Source: Flavobacterium flavigenum
GTDB taxonomy: Bacteria; Bacteroidota; Bacteroidia; Flavobacteriales; Flavobacteriaceae
Reading direction: 5' to 3'
Assembly (NCBI RefSeq): GCF_027111255.2
Contig: NZ_CP114285.2
Location: 2,666,001 to 2,730,000, forward strand
DNA length: 64,000 nt
Part shown: positions 44,227 through 52,712 of the stretch, in pieces
Layout: every line of letters begins with the position of its first letter
Numbering within the stretch: position 1 is the stretch's first letter
The notes under the pieces: generated by a model
What the model was told of the DNA's origin: nothing
Databases searched by the model: none
Seen by the model: only the letters and a program-made list of their open reading frames with translations
Program-made: the position numbers and the translations under genes

Positions 44227-44234
44227 CAAAGGTA
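44227..44234 (-). promoter_or_regulatory. Putative -7 promoter box of gdhA
   Basis: On the minus strand these bases read TACCTTTG, an exact TAnnTTTG match, but no TTTG is found at the right distance upstream. Confidence 0.45.
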
Positions 44235-44428
44235 AAGCAAAATCAATTTGAAAATTATTTTTTATAACAATTTTACAAGAATTATATATTTTTCAAACAA
44301 ATCTAAAATTCTCATTTACAAAAATTAGATTACAGCCTAAACCGAATATTATGATTAACTTTTTAAGTGTTTTTATAGTTATTTTTTAATTGGCTAATTA
44401 ATTATTTAAAAGTCGGTTATGTTTTTTA

Positions 44429-44436
44429 TATATTTG
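44429..44436 (+). promoter_or_regulatory. Putative -7 promoter box for the outer-membrane protein gene
   Basis: TATATTTG precedes the ATG at 44462 by 25 bases, leaving a short leader and arguing against the upstream TTG (44444) as start codon. Confidence 0.55.
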
Positions 44437-44461
44437 CCATGATTTGAAAGCAGAAAAACTC

Positions 44462-45247
44462 ATGTTCAAGCAAATAGCCTTAACTTTTTTTACAATATTT
44501 GGTATTACCACGGTATCAAATGCACAATTAGCCTACGAAGTGGGATTGATAGCTGGCCCAGTAGCATTTCAGTCTGATTACGGACAAAGACACGATCAAT
44601 CTACAAATATCGGAAATACCGGATTTGGAATTGGTGCGGTTCATTGGATAAACTTTTCATCAGCTGCTAATGGCAATGAATATTTTAATGAACACTTTAA
44701 AGTTCGTTCTGAAATTTCGTTTTCTCATACGAACTTTCAACATTATGGAAAATGGATTGAAGGCAAGCCATCTGCCGGAAAAGAAAAACTAAAAGCGATG
44801 AGTGGAAAAACCAGTATGCTAAATATTGGAGCTCAACTAAATTATTCGCCCTTTATGACGATTCATGAATTCGAAAAGTACGTAGGCAGTTTTTATCCTT
44901 ATATAAGTGTTGGTGCTATGGCAAGTTACTATGACACTAAAGCGAATTCTTCTCTAGGCCCATTAGGATCGCCAGCAACAACATTTGATAAATATCTAGT
45001 GCCATCAGACGGGCATAAATATGGTTTTGCATCCGAAAACGGCATTGCATTTTCCCTGCTTCTTGGAGTTGGGGTACAATATAAACTGGATGAAATGAAC
45101 GATTTGCTTTTTGAAGTACGCTATCAGGGATTCAATTCTGACTGGATTGACGGATTAAATCCGAACCGGGATCTTTACAAAGAAAACAAAGCAAATGATT
45201 CGCAAGTGTGGTTTAATTTTGGATATTCCCACTATTTAGAATTCTAA
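44462..45247 (+). CDS. Outer-membrane beta-barrel protein of the THC0290_0291 type
   Basis: With the ATG at 44462 (261 residues) the signal peptide is MFKQIALTFFTIFGITTVSNA. The mature protein shows amphipathic beta strands, Tyr/Gly-rich turns (VGLIAGPVAFQSDYGQ, FGIGAVHWINFSS, LLGVGVQYKL, LLFEVRYQGFNSDW) and an aromatic C-terminal strand (VWFNFGYSHYLEF) needed for barrel insertion. I recall this family, named after locus tags, as restricted to Flavobacteriaceae. The function is unknown. Confidence 0.8.
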   Translation: MFKQIALTFFTIFGITTVSNAQLAYEVGLIAGPVAFQSDYGQRHDQSTNIGNTGFGIGAVHWINFSSAANGNEYFNEHFKVRSEISFSHTNFQHYGKWIEGKPSAGKEKLKAMSGKTSMLNIGAQLNYSPFMTIHEFEKYVGSFYPYISVGAMASYYDTKANSSLGPLGSPATTFDKYLVPSDGHKYGFASENGIAFSLLLGVGVQYKLDEMNDLLFEVRYQGFNSDWIDGLNPNRDLYKENKANDSQVWFNFGYSHYLEF

Positions 45248-45271
45248 AAGCAATAATAATATTAAAATACA

Positions 45272-45300
45272 AACCCCAATTCTTTCGAGTTGGGGTTCTG
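45272..45300. terminator. Bidirectional terminator between two convergent genes
   Basis: An 8-bp stem aaccccaa/ttggggtt with a 10-base loop lies between the outer-membrane protein gene and the cystathionine gamma-synthase-type gene. Confidence 0.75.
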
Positions 45301-45304
45301 TTTT

Positions 45305-46447
45305 TTATGATAAAGCTTGTTCTAAATCCGCTATTAAATCTTCAGCATCTTCAATACCTACACTTAGACGAACCAAGTCATCTGTAATTCCAACCTCAGC
45401 TCTTTTATCTGCCGGAATTGAGGCATGGGTCATTAAAGCAGGGTGATTCGCCAATGACTCTACTCCTCCTAAAGATTCAGCCAAAGTAAAAACTTTTAGT
45501 TTCTCCAAAAAAGCAATTGAATCTTCCTTTTTACCTGAAGCGAATGTAAAAGACACCATTCCGCCAAAAGCTTTCATTTGTTTTTTAGCAATTTCATGAA
45601 ACGGATGACTTTCTAATCCAGGATAATAAACGGTTTGAATTTTTGGATGGTTACTTAAAAATTCAACTACTTTTTCTCCGTTTTCACAATGTCTCTGAAC
45701 TCTTAATGAAAGTGTTTTTATTCCTCTTAAAACCAGAAAACTATCCATTGGTCCTAATGTTGCACCAGTTGCAAATTGCTGGAAATGTAGTTGTTCACCC
45801 AAAGCTTCATCTTTCACAATTAAGGCTCCGGCAATAACATCTGAATGACCACTCAAATATTTGGTTGCTGAATGCATTACGATATCAGCACCTAAATCAA
45901 GTGGTTTTTGCAAATAAGGTGTTGCAAAAGTATTGTCTACCGCCAGCCAGATTTTATTTTGTTTTGTGATTTTGGCGATTTCCTCAATATCGGCCAGCTT
46001 CATTAAAGGATTCGTTGGCGTTTCTACCCAGATTAACCTGGTGTTTTCATTGATCAAAGATTTCAGTTTTGCAATATCAGTCATATCAACAAAATGGAAT
46101 TTAATTCCCGAATCTTTGTAAATTCTGGAGAACATTCTATAAGTTCCTCCATACAAATCATCCATAGCAATTACTTCATCACCTGCTTTAAATGATCTCA
46201 GGATACAATCCGTAGCCGCCAAACCCGATGAAAATGCCAGTCCGCGGGTACCGTTCTCAATACTTGCCAATGCATTTTCTAAAGCCGTTCTTGTAGGATT
46301 TGAGGCACGGCTATATTCGTAATCACCCAATGGTTTACCCGGACTTGTCTGAACATATGTTGACGTTTGATACACCGGAGGCATAACAGCTCCTGTAGCC
46401 GGATCATGATGCTGACCTCCATGAATCACTTTTGTATTGAATTTCAT
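45305..46447 (-). CDS. Cystathionine gamma-synthase / gamma-lyase type PLP enzyme
   Basis: The 380-residue Cys/Met-metabolism enzyme has YEYSRASNPTRTALE (phosphate-binding region), the PLP ring contact in the VETPTNP segment, and the Schiff-base Lys in MHSATKYLSGHSDV (near residue 197). It either condenses an activated homoserine with cysteine or cleaves cystathionine, the step that joins methionine and cysteine metabolism. The sequence does not separate MetB from the gamma-lyase with certainty, so no symbol is given. It is monocistronic, with a TAAATTTG box at 46481-46488 on the minus strand. Confidence 0.9.
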   Translation of the reverse strand: MKFNTKVIHGGQHHDPATGAVMPPVYQTSTYVQTSPGKPLGDYEYSRASNPTRTALENALASIENGTRGLAFSSGLAATDCILRSFKAGDEVIAMDDLYGGTYRMFSRIYKDSGIKFHFVDMTDIAKLKSLINENTRLIWVETPTNPLMKLADIEEIAKITKQNKIWLAVDNTFATPYLQKPLDLGADIVMHSATKYLSGHSDVIAGALIVKDEALGEQLHFQQFATGATLGPMDSFLVLRGIKTLSLRVQRHCENGEKVVEFLSNHPKIQTVYYPGLESHPFHEIAKKQMKAFGGMVSFTFASGKKEDSIAFLEKLKVFTLAESLGGVESLANHPALMTHASIPADKRAEVGITDDLVRLSVGIEDAEDLIADLEQALS

Positions 46448-46480
46448 ATAGTTATAAATTTTAAATACTTAATACTTTCA

Positions 46481-46488
46481 CAAATTTA
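46481..46488 (-). promoter_or_regulatory. Putative -7 promoter box of the cystathionine enzyme gene
   Basis: On the minus strand these bases read TAAATTTG, an exact TAnnTTTG match 33 bases before the ATG; a TTTG at 46503-46506 is too close (14 bases) for a perfect -33. Confidence 0.45.
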
Positions 46489-46551
46489 CTTTTAAATTTA
46501 TTCAAATCCAGATACAACTTCTTACCTTTAAGTATAATTAACACTTTTAAG

Positions 46552-47295
46552 ATGAAACTTTATTCTCTTCTTGCTGCGGTGGTCCTATTACTAACAGGCT
46601 GCACAAAAACATTAACTTTTGAAAATGAGGTATTTGAAAAAGAATCTAAAATACCTTGTAAAAAAGATTGTCCTAAAATTACAATCGAAGTGCCAATTGC
46701 AAAAAATATTCCTGTTGTAGCTGATAGTATTAATAAAAAGATATTAGGTGTTTTAAAAGACATTGTTTATTTCGGAGAAAAACCTTCAGAAATTAAAGAT
46801 TATAAAAGCCTGGTTGATTCTTTTATTGGTTCTTATGAAGAAATGCATAAAAAATTCCCAACTGAAACATTCGGCTGGGAAGCTAAAGTGAAAGGAAATA
46901 TCGAATATCAATCCGATCAGATTTTAAACATTAAACTGGATCACTATACTTTTACAGGCGGTGCTCACGGATATCAGGGCTTTCGTTCGCTTCTATTTAA
47001 TCCTGATACCGGAAAAACCATTTTTAGCGATGAATTATTTAATAACGAAAAAGAGTTTAAAGCTTATGCCGAAAAAGAGTTCCGAAAAAAATATAAAATA
47101 CCGGCTAAAGCCAATATAAATGCAACAGGATTGATGTTCGAAAAAGATGTTTTTCAATTGCCTCAAAATATATTTTACACTGAGGAAGGCCTGTTACTAT
47201 ATTACAATTCGTACGAAACAGCTTCCTATGCGGATGGCCCAAAAGAGATTTTGTTTCCGTATGAACAGATAAGTAAATATTTAAAATTTAAATAA
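46552..47295 (+). CDS. DUF3298/DUF4163 lipoprotein
   Basis: The 247-residue protein has a lipoprotein signal with lipobox LTGC (Cys17). Two more Cys follow (IPCKKDCPK). Residues about 45-140 carry a DUF4163-like region and about 150-245 a DUF3298 region (GGAHGYQGFRSLLFNPDTGK, then FEKDVFQLPQNIFYTEEGLLLYYNSYE). The same domain pair is found in RsiV and PdaC proteins of Firmicutes, where it binds lysozyme or peptidoglycan. An envelope location is clear; the ligand is unknown. Confidence 0.82.
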   Translation: MKLYSLLAAVVLLLTGCTKTLTFENEVFEKESKIPCKKDCPKITIEVPIAKNIPVVADSINKKILGVLKDIVYFGEKPSEIKDYKSLVDSFIGSYEEMHKKFPTETFGWEAKVKGNIEYQSDQILNIKLDHYTFTGGAHGYQGFRSLLFNPDTGKTIFSDELFNNEKEFKAYAEKEFRKKYKIPAKANINATGLMFEKDVFQLPQNIFYTEEGLLLYYNSYETASYADGPKEILFPYEQISKYLKFK

Positions 47296-47334
47296 TTAAG
47301 TCATATCATGGCAGTAAATCTCTGCAGAAGATTA

Positions 47335-48471
47335 CTAAACATCATATTTCATTTTACGTAAAACCCGTAATGATTCCTTAAAAGAAAGATATATTTGGCT
47401 AAAGGGTTTTAAAAGTAATTTGGCATCAATAAGTTTTTGTCTGGCTTCGTCAAAACCATTCAGATAACAAATCATAAAAGTGGAAGGCAAGTTTTCTAAA
47501 TCTTTTAATTCACGCTCCGACAAAGCAAAACCATTTTGCAGTTTTTGAAGCAATGCAATATTCGAATTATAAATATGAAAAAGCATTCGTTTATTGAACT
47601 CCGGAGGCTGAAAAAGCATTTGACGGTCTATCTTATAATAACCGTTATCAAAAAAATGTATAGTTTGCTTTTCTAGTGGATAATAACTGGTTTTATCGTT
47701 TAACCCCAGAGGAATATATTCGGTTATAGTAAAAGTATCATCATCAAAAACAATTGTAACAACATCCTGAGCCGAATAAAAAAGCTTAATCTGTTCATTT
47801 ATCAATTCAATATCTACCCGGGAAAGAAAGGTTTTATCTCTGGATTTTTTTGGTACTCCGGCCCAGCAGATCACAAACAATTCTTTAAAAACACGATACT
47901 TTGGAGACATATCTTTATGCCTGAAATTCATAAAATCGAATACACCGTCAAGCGTATACTGGATACTGTTTCGGGAACTATTTTCGATTCCGATAACTGT
48001 TTCGGTATTCTGATAATTTTTTTCAATTTCACCTTCTACAGGAACCGAATTGCTTCCCCGCCTAATAAAAATACTATTGGCCGGAATAGTATGAATTCCT
48101 TTTTTGAAAGATGAAATCTGGCTTTTGGGCTTTATCGTAACCAGTCCAATCACCTTATCTTTTGGAAGATTGGGAAAAGGCACATTTTCGTACTGAATTT
48201 TAGGCGGATTTTCCAGAAAAGCATTGACAAGATTCTGAATCCGGCTATCATCAAAGAAATCATCGCCCACAATTTCGTTATCATGATCTTCAACACCAAC
48301 AACGATATACGAATTATTCGCAGGGTTTGAATTCGACAAAGCACAAATATGCTTTAAAAACTTTCCTTTACCTTCGCGTGAATGCAGATTCAACTGCCTT
48401 TTTTTGTCATAAAAACTGCTCTCGTCATTATGAGCAAGCAGGTTTTTTATTAAAAGGCGTTTATTGATCAT
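47335..48471 (-). CDS. AlbA_2-domain (Schlafen-type) putative DNA-binding protein
   Basis: The 378-residue protein has an AlbA_2/Schlafen-AAA_4-like region in residues about 10-140: LNLHSREGKGKFLKHICAL, the glycine switch YIVVGVEDHDNEIVGDD, and the RRGSNSVP end. The rest (150-378) is unrecognised and lacks the ATPase/wHTH tail often found after AlbA_2. Such proteins are thought to act as regulators or nucleic-acid-binding enzymes. It lies alone on the minus strand next to a palindromic repeat. I recall it as conserved in Flavobacterium, so it is not clearly accessory. Confidence 0.72.
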   Translation of the reverse strand: MINKRLLIKNLLAHNDESSFYDKKRQLNLHSREGKGKFLKHICALSNSNPANNSYIVVGVEDHDNEIVGDDFFDDSRIQNLVNAFLENPPKIQYENVPFPNLPKDKVIGLVTIKPKSQISSFKKGIHTIPANSIFIRRGSNSVPVEGEIEKNYQNTETVIGIENSSRNSIQYTLDGVFDFMNFRHKDMSPKYRVFKELFVICWAGVPKKSRDKTFLSRVDIELINEQIKLFYSAQDVVTIVFDDDTFTITEYIPLGLNDKTSYYPLEKQTIHFFDNGYYKIDRQMLFQPPEFNKRMLFHIYNSNIALLQKLQNGFALSERELKDLENLPSTFMICYLNGFDEARQKLIDAKLLLKPFSQIYLSFKESLRVLRKMKYDV

Positions 48472-48528
48472 TTTCGCTGATTATTTTTTGCCACAAATTG
48501 CATTAATTTTCACAAATTTTTATTTTCA

Positions 48529-48655
48529 AACACATAGAAACATAGATTATTACAACCTATAAAAAGGCATTTCACTTTTTCTAAATACACATAGCTATGA
48601 ATTGATGCAAATGAAATGCCTTTTAAGATAAAGCAAAACTATGTTTCTATGTGTT
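48529..48655. repeat. Nested palindromic repeat element, MITE-like
   Basis: Outer 17-bp perfect arms (aacacatagaaacatag at 48529-48545 and ctatgtttctatgtgtt at 48639-48655) enclose 13-bp perfect inner arms (aaaaggcatttca at 48562-48574 and tgaaatgcctttt at 48612-48624) and a central catagctatg palindrome near 48590. It contains no coding frame. Confidence 0.8.
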
Positions 48656-48665
48656 AAAAAATCTT

Positions 48666-49421
48666 CTAACTATTTTTCTTAACAATCGTTGAAGAGGCCT
48701 GTGCCGTACTCATCACAATCAAATCGGCAATATTAACGTGATAAGGTCTTGAAACTACAAAATGAATAATGTCGGCTATATCTTCTGCTTTCAGTGGATC
48801 AAAACCTTTGTAAACATTTGAAGCTCTTTCGGTATCTCCTTTAAAACGTACTTCACTAAATTCTGTTTCAACCAAACCCGGATGTATTCCGCTTACTTTA
48901 ATTTTGTGTGGGTTCAAATCCATTCGCATTCCCTGAGTAATGGCATCCACAGCATGTTTTGATCCGCAGTATACATTCCCATTCGGATAAACCTCTTTTC
49001 CGGCTGTTGAACCAATGTTGATAATGTGTCCCGATTCCCTTTCAGTCATTTGCGGAATAATAGCTTTCGAAACATATAAAAGTCCTTTTACATTGATATC
49101 AATCATGGCATCCCAATCTTCAATATCTCCATACTGAATTGGATCTAATCCGTGTGCATTTCCTGCATTATTGATTAAAACGTCAATTTTCGAAAAATAT
49201 TCCGGTAAGGAATTTATACTTTCAAAAACAGCATTTTTATCCCTGACATCAAAAGACAAAGAATGTACTTCCGTATATTCTGAAAGTTCTTTTTCGAGTT
49301 CGCTTAAACGTTCTTTACGTCTTCCGCAAATGATAACTTTATAATGATTTCGTGCAAAAATCTGAGCTGTTGCCTTCCCAATTCCGCTTGTAGCACCGGT
49401 AATTAAAACTGTTTTTTTCAT
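48666..49421 (-). CDS. SDR-family oxidoreductase
   Basis: The 251-residue protein (start at ATG 49421, where the Rossmann strand begins; a Met seven codons upstream is possible) has TGATSGIGKATA (NAD(P) binding), NNAG, and the catalytic YxxxK in VYCGSKHAV with the Ser in NIGST. CGRRKERL after the second strand suggests NADP preference. It resembles YdfG-type 3-hydroxy acid dehydrogenases. The aldo/keto reductase gene follows upstream on the same strand about 100 bases away. The substrate is unknown. Confidence 0.9.
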   Translation of the reverse strand: MKKTVLITGATSGIGKATAQIFARNHYKVIICGRRKERLSELEKELSEYTEVHSLSFDVRDKNAVFESINSLPEYFSKIDVLINNAGNAHGLDPIQYGDIEDWDAMIDINVKGLLYVSKAIIPQMTERESGHIINIGSTAGKEVYPNGNVYCGSKHAVDAITQGMRMDLNPHKIKVSGIHPGLVETEFSEVRFKGDTERASNVYKGFDPLKAEDIADIIHFVVSRPYHVNIADLIVMSTAQASSTIVKKNS

Positions 49422-49541
49422 CCTGATTATATGTTTTGCCATAAATTAAACAACTTTCATTTATTGAAAACTCCATTTTAATTTGTGACAACTATCTTCG
49501 CTTAAGCGAATTTCACTTTTGTTATGTTTATAAATATTATT

Positions 49542-50414
49542 TTAAAGCAACTCTTCTCCCCTGCTTTCAGTCCATATTGCAAACCAGTCTTCTTTATCCA
49601 TTTCAAGTTCTACTGCTTTCATCAACGATTGAATTCTGGCGACATTTACAGTTCCTGCAACCGGAATCACTTTTGCTGGATGTTTTAAAATCCATGCTAA
49701 TAAAAGTGTATCAGATCCTAAATGATATTTTTCTACTAATGTCGAAAGTAATTTCTTCAGACGGCGTGTTTGTTGACTATCTTCCCTAAAAACAGTACCC
49801 AGCGGATTCCATGCCAACGGACGGATTCCGTGTATTTGTGCATAATCAAAAGTTCCGTCAGTCATTGGCTCAAAATTCGTAGCTGAGAATTGTACTGAAT
49901 GATAACTAACATCTGTTTTCTGACGAATTAACTCAACTTGTGAATTGCTGAAATTTCCAACTCCAAAATCAATGATTTTCCCTTCTGTTTTTAGCTTTTC
50001 AACCGCTTCAGCAATTTCATCAGCCTGCATTAACGGACTTGGTCTTTGCAATAAAAAAACATCGATATAATCTGTTTTTAATTTTTTCAGGGATTCTTCT
50101 GCTGACCAGATTATATATTCTTTAGAATGTTCATAATGCCTGACTTTATTATTACGGTTTTCGGTAACCATCTGAATACCGCATTTGGTAATTAACTGCA
50201 ACTTTTCGCGAGAAATTTTACTGTCATGAAGTGCTTTTCCAAAATCTGCTTCGGTGGTGTAATCTCCGTAAATATCAGAGTGGTCGAAAGTAGTAATTTT
50301 GTTTTCGATACAAAGCTGTATCATGCTTTCCATTTCTTTTGATGTAAGATTTTTATCCCAAACTCCCCAATTCCTAACCCCTGAAATTACAGGTGATAAT
50401 AAAGTTTTGCTCAT
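49542..50414 (-). CDS. Aldo/keto reductase (YdhF-like)
   Basis: The 290-residue TIM-barrel protein has the AKR residues Asp/Tyr in TFDHSDIYGDYTTE (about 37-50), Lys in QLITKCGIQ (about 76) and His in VSYHSVQFS (about 155). The NADP-binding tail near IPVAGTVNVARIQSL is also typical. It probably reduces small carbonyl compounds with NADPH. It resembles YdhF of E. coli in length and motifs. It is upstream of the SDR gene on the minus strand. Confidence 0.9.
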   Translation of the reverse strand: MSKTLLSPVISGVRNWGVWDKNLTSKEMESMIQLCIENKITTFDHSDIYGDYTTEADFGKALHDSKISREKLQLITKCGIQMVTENRNNKVRHYEHSKEYIIWSAEESLKKLKTDYIDVFLLQRPSPLMQADEIAEAVEKLKTEGKIIDFGVGNFSNSQVELIRQKTDVSYHSVQFSATNFEPMTDGTFDYAQIHGIRPLAWNPLGTVFREDSQQTRRLKKLLSTLVEKYHLGSDTLLLAWILKHPAKVIPVAGTVNVARIQSLMKAVELEMDKEDWFAIWTESRGEELL

Positions 50415-50637
50415 GTTTTGTTGTATTATTTTTAGTAATAATGATGTCTGCTTACAGCATAATCACCAAAGTTCTTAAAAATATAAAAATAGATTCACAA
50501 TTCGTCCTTAAAATTAGGGTTTTGGTCGAAGTTTTAACCATTTTTTAACATCTTACTTCTTAAAAAATATTCAATTTGCACTCTCAAAAATCAGGTATAA
50601 AAATCACAAGTTTTAAAAGGTTTTTAAAAATATTTAT

Positions 50638-51642
50638 ATGGAAGAAAATACAACGACTTTAGACATTAGAGCGATAAATGAAAAAATTGAGAGAGAAAGT
50701 GCTTTTATAGACCTTCTTACAATGGAAATGAACAAAGTTATTGTGGGCCAGAAACACATGGTCGAGCGTTTATTAATCGGGCTATTAGGGCAAGGGCATA
50801 TTTTACTGGAAGGTGTTCCTGGTTTAGCAAAAACTTTGGCGATTAATACTTTATCACAAGCAGTTCAGGGTTCTTTCAGCCGTATCCAGTTTACTCCGGA
50901 TTTATTACCTGCCGATGTTATCGGGACAATGATTTACAACATTAAAGCAAACGAATTCTCTATTAAAAAGGGGCCAATTTTTGCTAACTTCGTACTTGCC
51001 GATGAGATTAACCGTGCTCCTGCCAAAGTTCAGTCTGCACTTTTGGAGGCAATGCAGGAAAAACAAGTTACGATTGGCGATACGACTTTCAAACTCGATC
51101 GTCCGTTTTTAGTATTGGCCACGCAAAACCCCGTTGAACAAGAAGGAACATATCAGCTTCCTGAAGCTCAGGTTGACCGTTTCATGCTTAAAACTGTTAT
51201 TGATTATCCAAAAATTGACGAAGAACGCTTTGTAATTCGCCAAAACCTAAAAGGAAGTTACGAAAAGGTAAATCCTGTAGTTTCTGTAGAACAAATTCTG
51301 CGTGCACAGGAAGCTGTTCGTGAAGTTTACATGGATGAAAAAATCGAAAAATATATCTTAGATATCATCTTTGCAACACGTTACCCTGAAAAGTACAAAC
51401 TGGCCGACTTAAAACCTCTTATCAGTTTTGGAGCATCACCACGTGGAAGTATCAATTTAGCCAATGCAGCAAAATGTTATGCTTTCATCAAACGTCGTGG
51501 TTACGTAATTCCAGAAGACGTTCGTGCCGTTGTGCATGATGTTTTACGCCATAGAGTTGGGATAACATATGAAGCTGAAGCTGAAAACATTACTTCTGTA
51601 GACATTATCAACAAAATCGTAAACGAGATTGAAGTACCTTAA
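50638..51642 (+). CDS. MoxR-family AAA+ ATPase
   Basis: The 334-residue protein has Walker A in LEGVPGLAKTLA (57-68), Walker B in FVLADEINRAP (around 117-127), sensor 1 in LATQNP and the MoxR arginine region ATRYPEKY. A C-terminal lid domain follows. MoxR ATPases act as chaperones that load metal or remodel VWA-domain partners. Here it heads an eight-gene co-directional block with a DUF58 protein and the BatA-E genes, the usual MoxR-VWA arrangement. The intergenic leader from 50415 to 50637 has no clear TAnnTTTG box. Confidence 0.94.
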   Translation: MEENTTTLDIRAINEKIERESAFIDLLTMEMNKVIVGQKHMVERLLIGLLGQGHILLEGVPGLAKTLAINTLSQAVQGSFSRIQFTPDLLPADVIGTMIYNIKANEFSIKKGPIFANFVLADEINRAPAKVQSALLEAMQEKQVTIGDTTFKLDRPFLVLATQNPVEQEGTYQLPEAQVDRFMLKTVIDYPKIDEERFVIRQNLKGSYEKVNPVVSVEQILRAQEAVREVYMDEKIEKYILDIIFATRYPEKYKLADLKPLISFGASPRGSINLANAAKCYAFIKRRGYVIPEDVRAVVHDVLRHRVGITYEAEAENITSVDIINKIVNEIEVP

Positions 51643-51666
51643 AAAGTTGATGGTTGATAGTTTTTT

Positions 51667-51690
51667 GTTGATGGTTCATACGCCATCAAC
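51667..51690. repeat. Short inverted repeat between the MoxR and DUF58 genes
   Basis: gttgatgg (51667-51674) pairs with ccatcaac (51683-51690), next to another direct copy of gttgatggttgatag at 51646. Similar tgatggt repeats occur in Flavobacterium intergenic DNA. Confidence 0.55.
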
Positions 51691-51721
51691 CAACAACCAC
51701 AAACCATAAACCAAATCTAAA

Positions 51722-52585
51722 ATGGATACAAAAGAGCTTTTAAAAAAAGTACGGAAAATAGAAATCAAGACCAAAAGACTGAGCAATCATATCTTTTCGG
51801 GAGAATACCACTCTTCATTTAAAGGACGAGGAATGACGTTTAGCGAAGTGCGTCAATACCAATACGGAGATGATATTCGTAATATCGATTGGAATGTAAC
51901 CGCACGTTATAACGAAGCCCACGTAAAAGTTTTTGAAGAAGAACGTGAATTAACCATGGTTTTAATGGTTGATATTTCGGGGTCCGAAGGTTTTGGATCA
52001 AAAAGTCAGTTTAAAAAAGACATCGTAACTGAAATAGCGGCAACGATGGCTTTTTCGGCTACACAAAATAACGATAAAATTGGTTTGATATTATTTTCTG
52101 ATAATGTCGAATTATACATCCCACCAAAAAAGGGGCGTTCACATGTTTTGAGAATTATTAGGGAATTGATCGAATTTGAACCAAAAAGCCAAAAAACAGA
52201 TATCGCCCAAGCTTTAAAGTTTCTTTCCGGAACTCAAAAAAAGAAAGCAATTGTTTTTATGATCTCTGATTTCATGTCTGAAAACTATGAGCATACTTTA
52301 AAAATTGCTTCCAAAAAACATGACATTACTGGTGTCCGCGTTTACGATATCCGTGAAGAGAAAATTCCGAATTTAGGAATGGTAACGATGCTTGATGCCG
52401 AAACCGGAAAAATTCAGCTCGTAGATACCGGTTCTAAAAAAGTTCGAATGAATTATGAAAAACACTATCAGGAACGTGTAAGCTACTTTAAGGAAATTTT
52501 CAGCAAATCTGGAGCCGGTGTCGTAAACACAAGAGTTGACGAAAATTACGTAACTAAATTACTGGGGTATTTCAAATCAAGATAA
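51722..52585 (+). CDS. DUF58 domain protein of the MoxR/Bat operon
   Basis: The 287-residue soluble protein has the DUF58 core GRGMTFSEVRQYQYGDDIRNIDWNVTAR (about 35-62), followed by a VWA-like region with MVDISGSEGFGS (MIDAS-type DxSxS, about 82-93) and IMVFMISDFMSENY. DUF58 proteins act with MoxR ATPases; the partners' substrate is not settled. It lies 80 bases after the MoxR gene in the same block. Confidence 0.9.
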   Translation: MDTKELLKKVRKIEIKTKRLSNHIFSGEYHSSFKGRGMTFSEVRQYQYGDDIRNIDWNVTARYNEAHVKVFEEERELTMVLMVDISGSEGFGSKSQFKKDIVTEIAATMAFSATQNNDKIGLILFSDNVELYIPPKKGRSHVLRIIRELIEFEPKSQKTDIAQALKFLSGTQKKKAIVFMISDFMSENYEHTLKIASKKHDITGVRVYDIREEKIPNLGMVTMLDAETGKIQLVDTGSKKVRMNYEKHYQERVSYFKEIFSKSGAGVVNTRVDENYVTKLLGYFKSR

Positions 52586-52712
52586 TTTTAGATTATCAGA
52601 GATCTTAGTTTGTTAGAATATTAGATTAATTTGAAGAATAATCGTAAATAAATCGCTTAAGCTGAATCTGTTTTAAGCTTTCATTTTAGACTAAAATCTG
52701 AAATCAAATCAA

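Larger units (their letters stand above)
44142..44461. other. Divergent intergenic region gdhA / outer membrane protein
   Basis: It holds the promoter boxes for both genes and AT-rich tracts, and no further gene. The gdhA leader contains an inverted aaaacg/cgtttt pair near 44207; its meaning is not clear. Confidence 0.4.

Noticed and set aside
47335..48471. AlbA_2 gene as part of a second defence island
   Set aside because: Neighbours are core metabolic genes and there are no mobility genes or partner effectors, so it is treated as ordinary content.
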